The translations under genes were made by a program, and so were the position numbers. A stretch of DNA of 64,000 bases from Athripsodes cinereus. Its lineage: Eukaryota > Arthropoda > Insecta > Trichoptera > Leptoceridae. The notes beneath the pieces were generated by a model. That model was not told the origin of the DNA and did not search any database. It worked only from the letters and a program-made list of their open reading frames with translations. How positions within the stretch are numbered: the first letter of the stretch is position 1; each line of letters opens with the position of its first letter. Location: the NCBI GenBank assembly GCA_947579605.1, contig OX388316.1:17487290-17551289 (forward strand), written 5' to 3'. Below, piece by piece: positions 31,396-44,984 of this stretch.

Positions 31396-33565
31396 CCGTC
31401 TCACAATTATCTTTGAGCTTTATACTGCCCTTCTGGAACTCTCCAGCACCCCAACGGGGCGTTATTGTCCACGTCGCAAACCACTGATCTAGAGTGTGAA
31501 TCTTCGATTTGCCATTCCTAACCCATATACCGACTAAATATATTATATTATTAGGTATTCATAAAATAACTTTTTTCATACTTACTTCCGATGGCCGAAA
31601 AGTCCTTGTAGGGCTTTTGCCTCCAAAACAATAGATCTCCAATACTTTAGATCTTGAGCAATAGGTTAGCTTCTCTAGCGAATTAACAACCAAGACTTTT
31701 TTTATCATAATACCAATTAATTAGGTATATTATTATCTTAGATGTTATTATTAGATCTGACAGTATTGTGGACCGTGTTACAGTGTTGCTTATGTATATA
31801 ATATGTTAGATATATTAGTTAGTGGTTAGCTTTAGCTTATACAAATAATTGTAAACATGGCGTGCTAAAAGTGATCATAATAATTATTGCTATTAGTGAT
31901 ATAGAGTATCTATAAATCTATTTATACATAATCCTATCTCTGTTATGGTATCGTTTTGTCTGTAAAGCCAATTTGTACGCTTTGCAATTATAATCTGTCT
32001 TAAATTATACTGTATGATGTAATTGTATTTTATTTCAGGTCATAATTATTACATAATAGTTCTGAAGGACGTAAGGAAATTATAATTTCTTGTCGTGGAA
32101 TTGCCACGTTTCTTCTCTGTATCGTAAATTAGAATGCGAAAGAATAAATGAAAGAAATTACAAGATTTACTGACTTACCTTCGAGCACAGTAGGTACATA
32201 TATGCCGACCAATCTAGATTACACAAAAAAATTATACGTTAATACATTTTATAAAAGTAGAAAAATGAAGCAGCGCAAAATTGGTCAATGGTTTGATGTT
32301 TATTTCCTTAGCGAAGCCGGTAAAAACTTCTCTAGTGACAGACAGATAAAGAGATATGCTCGTAAAAGGGTCTTCCACGTTTACTAGGTATAATATTATA
32401 GAGTCATTGTACTGCAAGCGCGCAGAATTATACATCCAACATCTCCATATCATTATCCACAATTGTTCAGTTGTCATATTTTAGATTTGTTTAATTCATG
32501 AATTTTATTGTATGACGAATGTAATAATTACCCGCCCATTCCTCCCATCATGATAATGTGATGTATCATCTTATAATTCCTAATCGGATTGTGGAATACA
32601 ACAATGTACGAAGCGACAAAATTGAAAAAAAAATATAGTCAATTGAATTCTATAGATAGATTTATTATAATTTTGCTTATGTTAAATCAATGATCTATTT
32701 GTTCGGAATTGGGTCCTTACGATTTTGATATCTCAGGACTCTCAAATGGCCTTCTCAGTAGTCGTCGGTCTGATGATGTTTCTGACCTATCATTCACTGT
32801 TTATGTTATCCATATGACGTTCTTTTTTTGCTAAAATATTTGAATTTCAAAAGCTAACCAATCCTCTGTTATACTTTAATTTGTTAACTCTCAACCTGTA
32901 TATTATAACTTAATTTGTTGGCTCAATAAAAGCAACAATTATCTTATACTATTTTGCTGCTATTTTTTTAATTCCTTAATATTTATACAGCATTTGAGAA
33001 AGACATCACAATAATCATGACGAAAATCGAGTAACTGAAAATAAGAACCTTGGTAATTTTTTTTTTCATCACAAATAAATCCATTATCTCATTTTGAGAT
33101 TAATATAGCTTGACAAATTGTTACATAACACAAACCGATTGTCTATTAGTACACTCGCTACAAATGTTTGTATTAATTGTGTGGATAACAATTAAACATC
33201 AATTAACACATTGTTTATTATTGTTGTGTGCCCTATATTTATTTATTTATTTTCTACCGAATCCCACAATGAATGCATATGGATGTTGTTAATACAACCA
33301 CAATTATTACAATTACATTGCACATAGGTATATAATTATAAGTTCCTTTCAAGTATCATTTTTTGTATTTTCTCACGAATTGCTAAGGTCAAACACTACG
33401 CGTTATCAAATCTACACTTAATTTTCTCGGCTATCCACCCGTTATCGAGTGACTAGAGCCCTTTGGGAACAAGGTATGTAATATTACTCATTTCCTCCTT
33501 ATATTCTTTGATTTATACGTACCTAAGGTGAGTGTATCTTGTCAATTGCTGATTTTTTTTTGTGT
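31396..33565. other. Unassigned stretch
   Basis: No exon with credible splice sites and no element termini. The plus frame at 32148-32387 (79 codons, basic, ending in KRVFHVY) shows no domain and I leave it uncalled. Confidence 0.5.
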
Positions 33566-33569
33566 ATGT

Positions 33570-33625
33570 ATGTTGGATGATTTATTCGGCGCCGTTTAGT
33601 GGAGGATCCATCTCAAGGGCGCATC
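33570..33625 (-). repeat. CR1/L2-like LINE 3'-tail fragment
   Basis: TTGGATGATTTATTCGGCGC, then CGTTTAG, then CATCTCAAGGGCGCATCA. Same end as at 29720 and 11715. Confidence 0.5.
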
Positions 33626-33734
33626 ATTTGAATAAAAACTTCATTGTATATCGATCCATTATTGTTAACCACTGTATGAGGTTATACTATTTGTAAATTT
33701 AACTACCACGTAAGACTCAGAATAGACAATGTCC

Positions 33735-33785
33735 CTTATTCGGTAGTGCCCTGGACGGGACTTGAACCCGCGACCCATCATTTTC
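33735..33785 (-). mobile_element. tRNA-derived fragment (T-arm and acceptor half)
   Basis: The minus strand reads GGGTCGCGGGTTCAAGTCCC then GTCCAGGGCA, with a canonical RNA polymerase III B box (GGTTCAAGTCC) and a T-stem. The 5' half (D-arm, anticodon arm) is not recognisable, so this is a decayed tRNA pseudogene or SINE head rather than a functional tRNA. Confidence 0.45.
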
Positions 33786-33799
33786 GCGTTAAAATTAAT

Positions 33800-35685
33800 C
33801 GTTCTATGTTAATATTTTCGAAAGGTCTAGATTTAAGTCCGATTTAGCTAAGGAATAAAAATATTTAATCTACTTTTATAATAAATTCATTAAAATAATA
33901 AGTTATTTTGTCAGTGTTGTAATGTCATATTGTCAAATAATACGATGTCCTGGAACTTCTTCCCCAAATAACTTACTGGTATAGTCATGTAGGTAGGCAC
34001 TAATAGATTCAATGAAAGTGTATGATACATCTATCCATTTATAATATTGGCTAATAAGTGACCTATTTATCACCCCATTAGACTGTCCTCTGATAAAAAA
34101 AAATCATCTGGTAATAATACCGCGACTTGTTAGGACTGTCGAAGAGGGTTGATTTTCTGAATACCGTCGCGCCGTATCCCAAGTGGGATAGGCAGAGAGA
34201 ACGCATTGTCATATTTAAAAAAAAATGATAAAGCTCTATCCTTGTATTCTGAATCTTATTATGAATTTTACTAGTCGATGGTTTAGAAAACGTAAATTTA
34301 TCCCTTCTGACTTCTAAGGCGTAAATTCGATATAAATGTTTAAGTGATAAATGATGCGTATATAAATATGTTCTGTGTTGGCGCTCCATAAATCCCATAC
34401 ATATTTTTTTCTAATTACCAAATCCTTACGCAGACCATGCCACACTTGTTGGAGTGTCCATTGTGGCCTATGGCATGTACTATTTTTGACGCATCTCCAC
34501 GTGCTGTATACGTTTCGCGGAGTACTGAAGTTTTTTTGGTACTTTGGGTTTCGACACGAAAAAATGTACCATTCGAAGTAATTTTGCTCTCAAACCTAGT
34601 GACGTAAACTCTTGATCGCTGCTGCTTTCTGACAATCGTGCCATCAATCAAACGGGTGATAAAATAGGTCTAACTAGATCTTGTCCACTAAATAGGTCTT
34701 GTTACATTCTTCAGTTACATAATTGTGGATATATTTGATTGTTGATTAGTAATAATATGAGACTTTGTTTTAAAGTTGCACATAATATATTCATTTAATA
34801 TCCATCACATAGGTCTCAATATTTATTTTCTATTTCCTTTTTATGCTTTTGGTTGGTTTTTCTTCTTTTTCAAGACTTGGATCCATCTTTAGATATACTT
34901 CTTCCATATGATTCTCTACTCCGTTCCATTCTTGGCTTGCTTCATTTTATTCTTCCGCAATCTTCCTTTCACTAAGTATTTTTTTATTTAGGTTTTCACT
35001 GTTTGTTTTTTTCTCGTGTTATGAAATTAAAAACAATCGTTTTCTTCTACTATGTTGATTTTTATTGAGATAGACGTCTTTCGGGATATTGTCGATTCTT
35101 GTATATATTATCTCAATTGTGTACTTTAATACCTTGGAAGTGATTTGGATCTTTCAAAAGTTTTTTTTTTTCAGCAATATTCCCATATAGGCACATAATG
35201 TGTAGAAAGATATATTAGATATTCAAGTTACGACAGTTGGCCCTTCACTCAATTGCAATGTATCTTTTTCTATAATGTTATTATAATTATTCTAGTCTGT
35301 TTTCTTTCATTGATTTGTCTGGTGCATTTATTTTGTGTAGTTCATTTTATTTTCTCACACTTGAGAATTGTTTGTGAAACGTTCCCTATGTACTATGTAG
35401 GTAGGATGCATTAATTTTATCAAGTGCATTGGTGGGTAGGTACCCTTAACATTTCAATGAGTACATACATATTATGTTTGTGTTTTGTACCTACATGACA
35501 TTGACAGTGTTTTTTTGTATTATTTATCTAATGAATTGGCAAATCTCCATAAAATAAGTTCATACATATTACAAATCCACTAGCTAGTCGTAGTTTCGAA
35601 ATTCAAAATACATATCATAAAACGGACTATTTCGTAAAATTAAATTCTTGTTACGTGACCATTAATCATTGTGTTATTACCATTA
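33800..35685. other. Unassigned stretch with a LINE 3'-end scrap
   Basis: At 34160-34210 there is a GTCGCGCCGTATCCCAAGTG, GGATAGGCAGAGAGAAC fragment, the reverse of a LINE 3' end like 52040-52090. Otherwise no exon or element is recognised. Confidence 0.5.
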
Positions 35686-35687
<2 letters not shown>

Positions 35688-35762
<75 letters not shown>

Positions 35763-35930
35763 AAGAAAAGATATATCTGGGTTTTGTTTGTTATAAACCC
35801 AAATACAACCTTATACACCTTTCACAGTAAGCTACTAAAAGCTTGTGTCGTGAAAGGGGAGTTTGCCGGCACCTGGTATCGAACCACCGACCGCATGTTC
35901 ACGAGGCCGAGACTCTACCTCCAGCATTTT
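35688..35930 (-). mobile_element. tRNA-derived SINE (copy 3) with 71-base poly-T tract
   Basis: The run of 71 T (35688-35758) is the poly-A tail in reverse. The SINE body (AGATATATCTGGGTTTTG...) follows, then the tRNA-like head with box B in reverse (GGTATCGAACC). The head stops inside the A box at about 35930, so the copy is 5'-truncated. A very long pure tail usually means recent insertion. A tail fragment of the same SINE in plus orientation lies at 60650-60700. Confidence 0.8.
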
Positions 35931-37565
35931 GAAACTTATATTATGTCGAAAATAATTTTTTGCTTCAAAAAGTACGTGTCAAACTTTTGTTCAAAGAAAA
36001 AACATGAAAAGGTATAATTTTGAGTTGGAAACCGGAATTTAAATATCCAATTCAAGTAAAATGTTGTTTAATTCGTTAAAATAGCTCCGTTCTACGGTAG
36101 GTATGTAGTTTAACTTATTTTACTTGTACTATAACAAACTGGTCACATGTTTAGAAAAGGTCGTAATGCATGCCATTCTTCATGAAAGATAAAGAAAATT
36201 AACTTGGCTAAAATTGTTATTAATTCGAAAGTGTTTGAACAATTGATCATAAAGATTTAGATCAAAGAGTATTGAGTAATAAGCAGAGAGAATTATTATA
36301 ATAATGTTAAAAGGGTCCGTCAGTCTGTCAGCGTTGTGTTGTGTTGTTACAGTTTGTCGGCCGCGTATGAATAAACATTATATTATATTGTTATTATTTA
36401 TTTAAATTAAATGCTTCCTTCCGAAAATACGCACTACATATCCATACACAGAATAGTAATAATAATACTCATAAAATATTACATTATAAATTGTAGGTGC
36501 CTACCTACCGTGTCCAACATAATATATATTTTGGTACACTTGTCATAATATCAGTCGTTCATTTTTCTGTGGTGGCAACACTGTATTCTTTTACCCGCTA
36601 AAGATAATTTGAATTTGGAGTTAGGTATTCTGCGTGATGATTGATCGATCGGTGTATTATGTCAGTTGCAATTGTATTATATTCTATTGTACTTAACTTT
36701 ATTTTGTTTTTATTAAATATCGTATTATTTAACGATTTTGAAAATCATCCGTTAAATTGAAAAGATATTGGTAATAAATTGACGTTTCTAAATACCAGGA
36801 AAGATTCTCATCGGTAGTAATCGTACAGGTTAAATAATACACATGCATATTTTCTATGATTGGATATTATAGAACTCGTTATGTCGTATGTCTATCTGTT
36901 AATTTATTATCACAAAATGAGTTGCGTCGCGGCTACTACTGTACTATGCACAGATGCTGCACAAGATGTAGATGGGTACTGTAACTGCAAGTTTAGTAAC
37001 GAATGATTAAATCAGAATTGTTATTGATTTTATATAATTAGGCGATAGCTACAACAATATGCAGCCATTCTTGTGTGGCTGCATTATATTATTATATAAT
37101 GTGTTCAATAATACCTATGTTGTAAAGTACACTATCCCAGAGACATTTTTGTACGAAATTTTATTATTCACCCCGTTTAAGTATTAATGAGTATGCAAAT
37201 TTTATTTATCATTATTTTAACGTTCTTTTTGGGTGATTAACGTGAGAATGTGGGGGGCAATTTAATTACAAATTAATTCACACTAAGTATTTATGCTTAA
37301 ATAATTTAACTATTTTCTATTGAATTTGCAAATTTAATCAAAAATGCTAGAAAGTGGTAATTTTTCTTCATCTAAACAAAACCAAATATATTGTGAGGTA
37401 GACTGCTTCCCTATTTTTTATAAAACCATTTTAATATTTTTTGAGAAAAAAATGCTGTACAATAAAAAAATAGCCAGTGAAGTTCTTCTAAACCGTCACA
37501 GATTCTCCCACAATCAGAATGTGCAGGAGCGTTCTCCTCATTGCATAAAAAATAGGGTAGATATG
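35931..37565. other. Unassigned stretch
   Basis: No supported exon or element. A 75-codon plus frame at 37344-37571 has no recognisable motif. Confidence 0.5.
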
Positions 37566-37569
37566 AAAT

Positions 37570-37810
37570 GAAAATATCCCATCAAATCATATCTCAGAGG
37601 TGGGGAAAACAGTAGACAAGCCGCATCCAGTAAATATTACGTAACCTGTACTCAGTAAAAAAATAGGTCATTCAAGGTGGTGGCATTAAACCTCATTGCC
37701 GAATTTAAGATTTAAAATGTCTTTGTATTTCATTTTATAACACCTACCTTTTATGGGATACCCGAAAACTTGTGAAACAGAGTGGGTGACCAATTCTTTG
37801 CAGGGTGCCG
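37570..37810 (+). repeat. Repeat family B copy, diverged
   Basis: Contains CATATCTCAGAGGTGGGG, ACATGC-like remnants, then CATTCAAGGTGGTGGCATTA and GCCGAATTTAAGATTTAAAA as in the copy at 38680-38850. Confidence 0.5.
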
Positions 37811-37837
37811 TGAAAATATTAATCATACCTACATACC

Positions 37838-37975
37838 ATCACGCCGCTTCCCTCGTGGGGTAGGTTGAAGGTATCGAGCGCCACTTCCTTCTATCCTTGC
37901 ATGCACCTTTCGCTTCCTTCACCGTCATAATGTGCTCAACACGTGACCGTCCTGTAGGATCTGGTTTATATGATC
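37838..37975 (-). mobile_element. LINE 3' end fragment (same family as 51550-52095)
   Basis: In reverse it matches the last about 135 bp of the LINE at 51.6-52.1 kb: GACGGTCACGTGTTGAGCAC, then GAAGCGAAAG, GGAAGTGGCGCTCGATACC, CTACCCCACGAGGGAAGCGG, then CGTGATGG. Strong nucleotide similarity including the terminal hairpin. Confidence 0.75.
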
Positions 37976-38679
37976 TGGAAATGGAAAATATTAAATGATT
38001 AAAAAACAGAAAATGTTAAATATGTGATGTTTTGCGAATGCCTGCTTTTCACAGTTTTTCAGAACACTCGAGAGTGGGAGAACTACTATACCTAATTAAA
38101 AAAGGAAGGGCGATTCTTCTAAGTTCTCCGAGTTTTGGTTGTTAATTCTTCATCACTGAATACAAAATGTCACATGTTCTGAACTGTCTTAATGTAATTG
38201 GTAAACATAAAAACAATAGCCTGTGAAATCTGTGTCCATAATGATACACTCAGCTTAATAAGAGCTATGCAGATGTAAGTAAACTGTCACAAATTACCTA
38301 CACTTCCTGGTTTATAATAAATAATGGTTGTATCATGCTTAGGATTCCACACAAAATATCATTTTAACCTGATCAAATACTAAAAGGACAACATGCCAGT
38401 TAATTATGCAGTCTGGCAAAAATATCACTAGATACATTTTCGATTCTTTTTTTCTTTACTTTCAAATACGCTGATTATAAAGAGCTTTACACAAAATTAC
38501 ACTTTTGTTACTCGAAATATGATAATAATAATAATAAAAAAACAGAGCAAAATATCGTAAAGGCGAAATTGCCAGATCTCTTCCAATTATTTCAAATATT
38601 TTTTTGACGTGCGTTGTTTAATTTGCAAAATTATTAAACATTTCTTCTACTTCTATTACTATTATAATTATACACATCT

Positions 38680-38850
38680 CACATGTGGGGTAGCCAGCAG
38701 ATGAGCTGCATGTAATAAACATGCAATCCGTCCTCTCCGTGACAACGAATAATTTAGACATTCAGCATGAGTGGCAAACCTCATCACTGAATTTAAGATG
38801 TGAAATGTCCTTATTTTTTAAGAGTGGGATACCAATTCTTTACCGAGTGC
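38680..38850 (+). repeat. Repeat family B copy
   Basis: ACACATCTCACATGTGGGGT, AGCCAGCAGATGAGCTGCAT and GTAATAAACATGCAATCCGT, then a block to GTGGGATACC. A good full-length copy. Confidence 0.65.
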
Positions 38851-40900
38851 TCCACGAAACATTTCTTGTTTCTGGATATTAGATTTCATGCTCTTTTTTC
38901 TGGTTTTTCTTATACAGGTTACACATTTTATTTATTTATGAACCCTTAAATAATATTTTCTATTCGATTGTTCCAAAAATTCAGAAATTCATTAGCTTTA
39001 AGTAATATTTCGACGTGTTAAGTATACAAGTTCTAAATTTACGAAAGTACTGGCGAAAACTGCACGCTATTTATGTAGGTAGGTAAAGCGCTCACGCTGC
39101 GACAGTAAACGTTTACAACAAAGTTAATATGACGATGGTTTTACAGTTTACTAACGAAGGTGATCGCAAAGGGACGTAACTAGGTACACAGAGTGAATTA
39201 ATATAGTGTTGGTAACACTGAAATGGAAAGTTTCAGCACATTATTTATCTTTTCCATATTATCATTATTATGACATACAGTGGAATGGAACAAAATAATA
39301 CTAATATAAATGGTCCATCATCGTCACGATTATAATACGGCAAGTATTCTAAGTCACATATTATAATATACAATATTGTAGTGTAGTTATTGTCCCGGCA
39401 GAGAATGGATCGCAGTTTTAATGAGGATGTATGAATTATTAGTCCACCGACTCTTCACTGTATACCACATACCTATAATAATAATAATTGGTAGGTATAG
39501 GTATACACACAATATAATCGTACTGTACATTACTGCATACATTAGTTATTATATTGTGACAGTACAGCGTTTCTCTTTACAGAGTTGAGTATTATTATGG
39601 TGGCGATTGTCTGAATTATTTGCAGCTGATGTGCTTTCAGTCAATGACGTTTTATACAAAGAAATCAAATCATGATTAAGTAATTCTCATATTATGACCA
39701 TCCTAATGGAAACTTTATACGCTGTACTTGTAAATAAAGTGAATTTGATCTCGTTTTTATATTTGCAATTATTTTAACGTGTTAAGATCTGTTAGATTTA
39801 GAAATTTGTTTATTATTCAAATTTTTTTTAAAAAAAAATGGAATTATCGATCTATCTGCATTATTTACTTGACAATCTTATAACATTAAAATTTTCTAAA
39901 TTCCGCCTAGGTAATTAATTTGGTATATTTTTTTAGTAAAGTATTTTGGCCCATTTATTTATTTAAAAATATTATAGCATATTTTTATTTATTATATTTC
40001 AGTTCGTTATGTTCAGGAAATAGTAATGTCTTATTTGAATAAGGAAAACTATGTCGAATTTAGTGATAACTTTGATCATCTTTAATTTAATGTTTGTCTA
40101 TGTCAATTTTCAGAATTTCATTGAGTCATTCCCAGTTGGGTCCCTGTATGTTTTATTTATTATAATCATGATATTATTATGTTTATGTGTTAATGACGCC
40201 GGTTTAACTGATGGTCCTAATAATATGCCTTTACAATGATTAATAGCCACTGTTGTTGGTTTATTCACTGAAATCTTTAATGGTCGTTTATGGTTTAGCT
40301 TCTACTTGTCCAACCTTCATCGCCATTCATTCTTACGGTCGGTTCCAGTAATCTTTCTATCCATGCTTTACAATAGATTTTAACTGATAGCAATGGATTC
40401 GGGCCGCCCGTAAGGAAAAGAAAGTGTGTCTGCAAGTTTGGATAAATAGGAGTCCCCGACTCCTGAGATGTCCGAATGTGTAGAGGATCTTTCAGCAAGT
40501 TGATAGCAATGAATAGACAAATCATTGAAATCGGCTATTAACGATTTATTTATTTTTTATTCTTTGTTTAAGTGGACGTTTGGAACATTTTTGTTTGCGA
40601 AACGTGCATCGCTTACAAAAATATCAAGTTGTATTTCGTGACAAGACAAGACAAGACTCTTAATTAATCTGCGTTCTCAAAATTTTATCATTTTTATAAA
40701 AGTGTAATTAAATAACATATTAGGGAAGTAAGGAAGTATCTTATTTTTATTCAAATATTTTGTACAATAAAGTTTATTATTATTTAAAAATATTTTCTAC
40801 TACTACTACTACTACTAACCTTTAAATATCAACTTACATAGGTTTTTATTATACAGCTAGCTTTCTATTTATCTCCAAGTTTTGACTAACGCATAATTAA
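38851..40900. other. Unassigned stretch
   Basis: A TTTTCAG acceptor at 40111 is followed by a short open frame but lacks supporting features (see rejected items). A 76-codon minus frame at 40295-40525 shows no family match. (CTA)n at 40799-40817. Confidence 0.45.
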
Positions 40901-40904
40901 TAAT

Positions 40905-41032
40905 AATAATAAACTTTATTGCACAATAAGGAGTATACATAATTAGAAAGTTATAAAATAATTGTGATACAAATAAATGATATTGTGCAATGGGCGAGTT
41001 TATCGAAGAAGCGATATCTTCCATCTAACCTA
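40905..41032 (-). repeat. Family C copy
   Basis: AATAATAATAAACTTTATTG, then TGTGATACAAATAAATGATA, then GGGCGAGTTTATCG and CTTCCATCTAACC. Nearly collinear with the copy at 9780-9905; these two form a subfamily. Confidence 0.65.
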
Positions 41033-41039
41033 TAACTTA

Positions 41040-42420
41040 GTTACCGTACTTAGGTAGTCTTTATTTTTTGGTTCTTTGCACACCCTTAAGATATTATTTT
41101 ATTTATAATTTGTTTCATAATATTACCTCGATACGGGTGCAAACCCAGTGAGGTAGTATTAAAATGTATAAATGAATATAAACTGTGAAAATGCTATATT
41201 TTGTGTTGTATATTTTTGGAATAAAATAATTATTATTTATTATTTTTTTATTATTATTTATTATTAAAAAAATAAATTTATTATTATTATTAGTGAATTG
41301 TCAGTAGGTGTGTTTAATGCATCTTCTTTTGCTATAAAAACTAAATAAATGACACTAGAATACTGTAGGTATTTATTTTAAACCAATAAGTGTGTAAAAT
41401 ATTTTCAAATATACCTACTTGTATATTTGGATTAACAAGACGTGTTTACTAGAGTAGGAAGTAAATATTATCACCGATGATCTTTTAACCTTGTTTCTTT
41501 CCAACTGTTAAATTAGATCAACTGTCCATTATATTTTCTTCATAAAATTGCTGTTGTATTAATTTTATCTGCAATAATTTATTGGCGCCCGCTGGACATT
41601 TTTATCATATTATTTTCTTTATGTTTTAAAACTTTGTATTTTGGTGTTATTCTGACTATTATTTGTATTTATGTTGGTTCATTGTCCGATTGTCTGTCTT
41701 ATTTTTTTATGAGTATAAACTATGTCTGCGATATTATATTTAATTTCAAATAAATTAAATACTTACATTATTATAAGCTTCTAAAAAATAGTAAATGAAA
41801 TAATACAACGTCAAATAATTACCCTTATTTTAGTCAATTATTGTCCAAGCTTGTGGAAACTATAGATGCATTAAATAAGATGATCACACTTTGATTGTAA
41901 AATTATTGTTATGATTATCTTAAACGAATGCCTGGAATTAAAAAAAAAATTTAAACTACAATTAAAAAGACTCCTGCAAAATCAAATCTTGAATTCGCTC
42001 CCATTCTCAAAGTTTAATAAACAACTAAATACATTTTAAAGAAGTACCAGTTCTTACTTTTAGATATTAAAGGTACTTTGTAAGAAAGTAAAAGTATTTG
42101 GGTTGGCTGGAAGAAAACGCATGTGTGATAAGCACACCTTTTGGTATTTTGTATAACATATGCTTGTATGCTACATATTTTAGTGCTAATAAAGTTTGAA
42201 ATAAAGAATGACAAATTGTAGATGCAATATCGCTGGACTGAAATGAAGATGATAGACAATTTTTTTGACAAATGGATAAACGCTCATGGCTTTGAGACTG
42301 CGTGTAGGTAACTAATAAAAAACCAGTAAGTAGCATAGGAAAAAGTACCACCACAGTGAAGAGATGATCTCAGACGGCATATGTTGTCGGTTGGATGTAA
42401 AAGGTTTACAAATTTATCAA
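41040..42420. other. Unassigned stretch
   Basis: AT-rich, with an ATT/TTA-rich microsatellite patch at 41225-41295. No supported exon. Confidence 0.5.
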
Positions 42421-42424
42421 CGAT

Positions 42425-42645
42425 AGGTCATGATTAAGAGAATCAGCCAACAACGAGCTAACTGGATTGGCCACAACATCAGGCACGCAGGCCTTCTCAT
42501 TCACCGTCGTGGAGGGTAAGATCGAAGACAGAAGTGGTAGTGGCACATACGTAGAATTAAAGAGACTAGCAGTAAATAGGGAGGAATGGAGAAGAAAATC
42601 CAAACTCGTTGCAGACCAATCCAATGGATTGTAACTCATTATATA
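42425..42645 (+). mobile_element. RTE-like LINE 3' fragment with internal deletion
   Basis: Starts at GATTAAGAGAATCAGCCAAC (the RISQQRANW region), continues to the GGGTAAGATCGAAGACAGAA block, jumps over the GRPRDAYMD segment, and resumes TGGCACATACGTAGAATTAA to the QSNGL stop. The 3' end CATTATATATACATACATAT follows. It shares diagnostic changes with 43364-44085, so both belong to one subfamily. Confidence 0.75.
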
Positions 42646-42739
42646 TACATACATATATAGGTCATGATGACTCATGATCATAAAATCAGCGCGCCACTAA
42701 GGCTGTAAGCGAGAGTAATCTGAGAAAATATGGGGTATC

Positions 42740-42870
42740 TTATTTATTTATTTATTTTATTTTATTCTTCACTGTACATTGTTTACAATAATACAAATTT
42801 ACATAGAAAATATCATTTATACAATTCAATGTACAGAGGGCGAGTTTATCGCTAAAATGCGATGTCTTCT
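42740..42870 (-). repeat. Family C copy, well preserved
   Basis: TTTATTTATTTATTTTATTT, TTCTTCACTGTACATTG, then CAATGTACAGAGGGCGAGTT and TATCGCTAAAATGCGATG. One of the clearest copies. Confidence 0.65.
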
Positions 42871-43363
42871 TATGATTATTATGAAGTGTTTCACAATTGG
42901 TATGTACACCTTATTTCTTAAATATTTGCACAATGGACTCCCGAAACATGTTGTATTGTATGGTGTAGTAATTTGCGACCATTATTATTATTATTAATGG
43001 CGAGGTCAAGTATTTAAATCGAAACGCTTGCAAGAGAAGACGAGGTCCACAGGTCAATAGAACAGAACCCAAACATTTTAACTAACCGATGATCATAATA
43101 TAACACACATGTTATCTTTGATCTATTCCAGTGAATGACTTGCCTCTTGTTAATTACGTGATGGTTATAGCCATCATCTCATCAGGGACTATTAATTCTT
43201 GTACTCTTTTGTCTATTATAGTCCATGGAATATATTATATTCTAAATCATAAGTGGGTTTTTACCTTTTTCTCATTTTTTAGTAATACCTATTAGGCATT
43301 TTTCTATTGTAAAATATAATTTGTAATCTTGATTTGAGAAATTCTATGTTCCTAAATAGAAGA

Positions 43364-44085
43364 CGATATGACGATATAGCACTGCTTCTGTCAAAATACG
43401 GCATGGAAATAAATAAAAACAAAACAAAATGTATGGTCGTTGGAAGGAATGAGGCGACTGCGAACATTGCCATAAACGGAGTGATTATCAAACAAGAGAA
43501 TTCGTGTACTTAGAGGCAGCAGAATAAATCAAGATGGAAGCTTCAAATCGGAAATCGTGAGCAGGATAAACCAGAGGAGAATTGCATTTAACAAAAAATC
43601 TAAAATATTAGAATCCCCAAATATTGATTTAAACATAAAAAAAACCTTACTAAACCTTGGTATGGATCATTCTGCTATATGGTTGCTAGACGTGGACCAT
43701 CAGCAAGAGTGAAAGCTGACGGTTGGCAGCCTTTGAGATGTGGTGCTACAGACGCATGCATTGGTCGGAAAGTGTCGAAAACGAAGAGGTGTTAATCAGA
43801 GTAGGCGAAAGAAGGCAACTCCTTAAAAGAATCGGCCAAAAACGAGCTAACTCGATTGGCCACAACATCAGGCACCCAGGCCTTCTCATTCACCGTCGTG
43901 GAGGGTAAAATCGAAGACTGAAGTGGTAGAGGCCGACAAAGAGACACTTATATGGACTAAGTGAAGAAGGATATGAACCTTGGCACATACGTAGAATTAA
44001 GGAGACTAGCAGTAAATAGGGAGGAATAGAGAAGAAAATCCAAACTCGTCGCAGACCAATCCAAAGGATTGTATGTCATTATATA
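43364..44085 (+). pseudogene. RTE-like LINE reverse transcriptase, decayed copy
   Basis: It is collinear with 26390-27170 from the YDDIAL remnant through TKCMVVGRNEATANIAINGV, LESPNIDLN, MWCYRRMHW and GHNIRHPGLL to a QSKGL end. It has frameshifts, in-frame stops and a deletion in the palm. An older member of the family. Confidence 0.8.
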
Positions 44086-44089
44086 AAAG

Positions 44090-44980
44090 TTGAAGATATA
44101 AATCTGGTCGGTATGAAATGTTCTCAAAAGCAGGCAAAAGCAAAAGTTAATGAAGTCAAATAGTTTTGCGAGAGTAGATAAATAGAAATATGGTAGTCAC
44201 CTGACTTCTAAAATATCCGAGTATGGGATGAAGTTTCCCTAAATGCCATTTCTTTAATTTCTTTATCATCAGTTTAATCGTTTATTTGGATAATTTAGTT
44301 TGCCGTCTATACGGTACTCGACGTACCTGTTATGTAATATACAATTATTAACAAATATATCAATGATAAAAATGAATGAAACAGTAATTATACATCTATG
44401 TATAGGTTACTACTTACCTATTGATATCTTGGTGATTTACTTCCTTACTGGTCTATTATCTGTGAATAGGTCAAATGTTCCTATTATCGCAAACATCTAC
44501 TGTAAATTAAATATGTTTTTGTAAAAATATTGTAATATTGTATGGAATTATTTTTATTCCATTCATAGATGAACTCTTCAACAAATTTAATATTATCTAC
44601 TACTTCTTAACTTTGTGTTGAGTCATAACTCTCTTTAACAAACATTATCACAAAGATAGTTATTCTATATTTAAGGAACACTCCTCTTGTGAAGCAAATG
44701 GACTATGAGTTATCTCTGACATACCGAGGCTTTATGGGTCCGAGGGGTACTCTTTAATGAAGAATCAGAGAAGGATGAAATGTAAACTTATGGTTGTGTT
44801 CATAAGGTTCTATAATTTATTTTTAAATGGTTTGTGTTGGTTTGTCATAGGATAGCGTTTCACTTTAATTTCACGTGGATGGGTGACCTTTGTGAAATTC
44901 AAGTCCATCTATTTGATCCTTGGATGACCACATTTTTAACTTGTGATCATCAACATGTCTATATTATCTTATTTCTTTTG
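44090..44980. other. Unassigned stretch
   Basis: No element ends recognised. It immediately precedes the possible exon at 44985. Confidence 0.45.
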
Positions 44981-44984
44981 CCAG

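Noticed and set aside
33735..33785. Functional tRNA gene
   Set aside because: Only the T-arm and acceptor half is present; no D-arm or anticodon arm can be folded.
40112..40239. Possible third exon of the secreted-protein gene after the TTTTCAG at 40105-40111
   Set aside because: The frame (NFIESFPVGS...) is phase-compatible, but the possible donor gives only 32 bases, the remainder is hydrophobic without cysteines, and nothing links it to the family. Too weak without transcripts.
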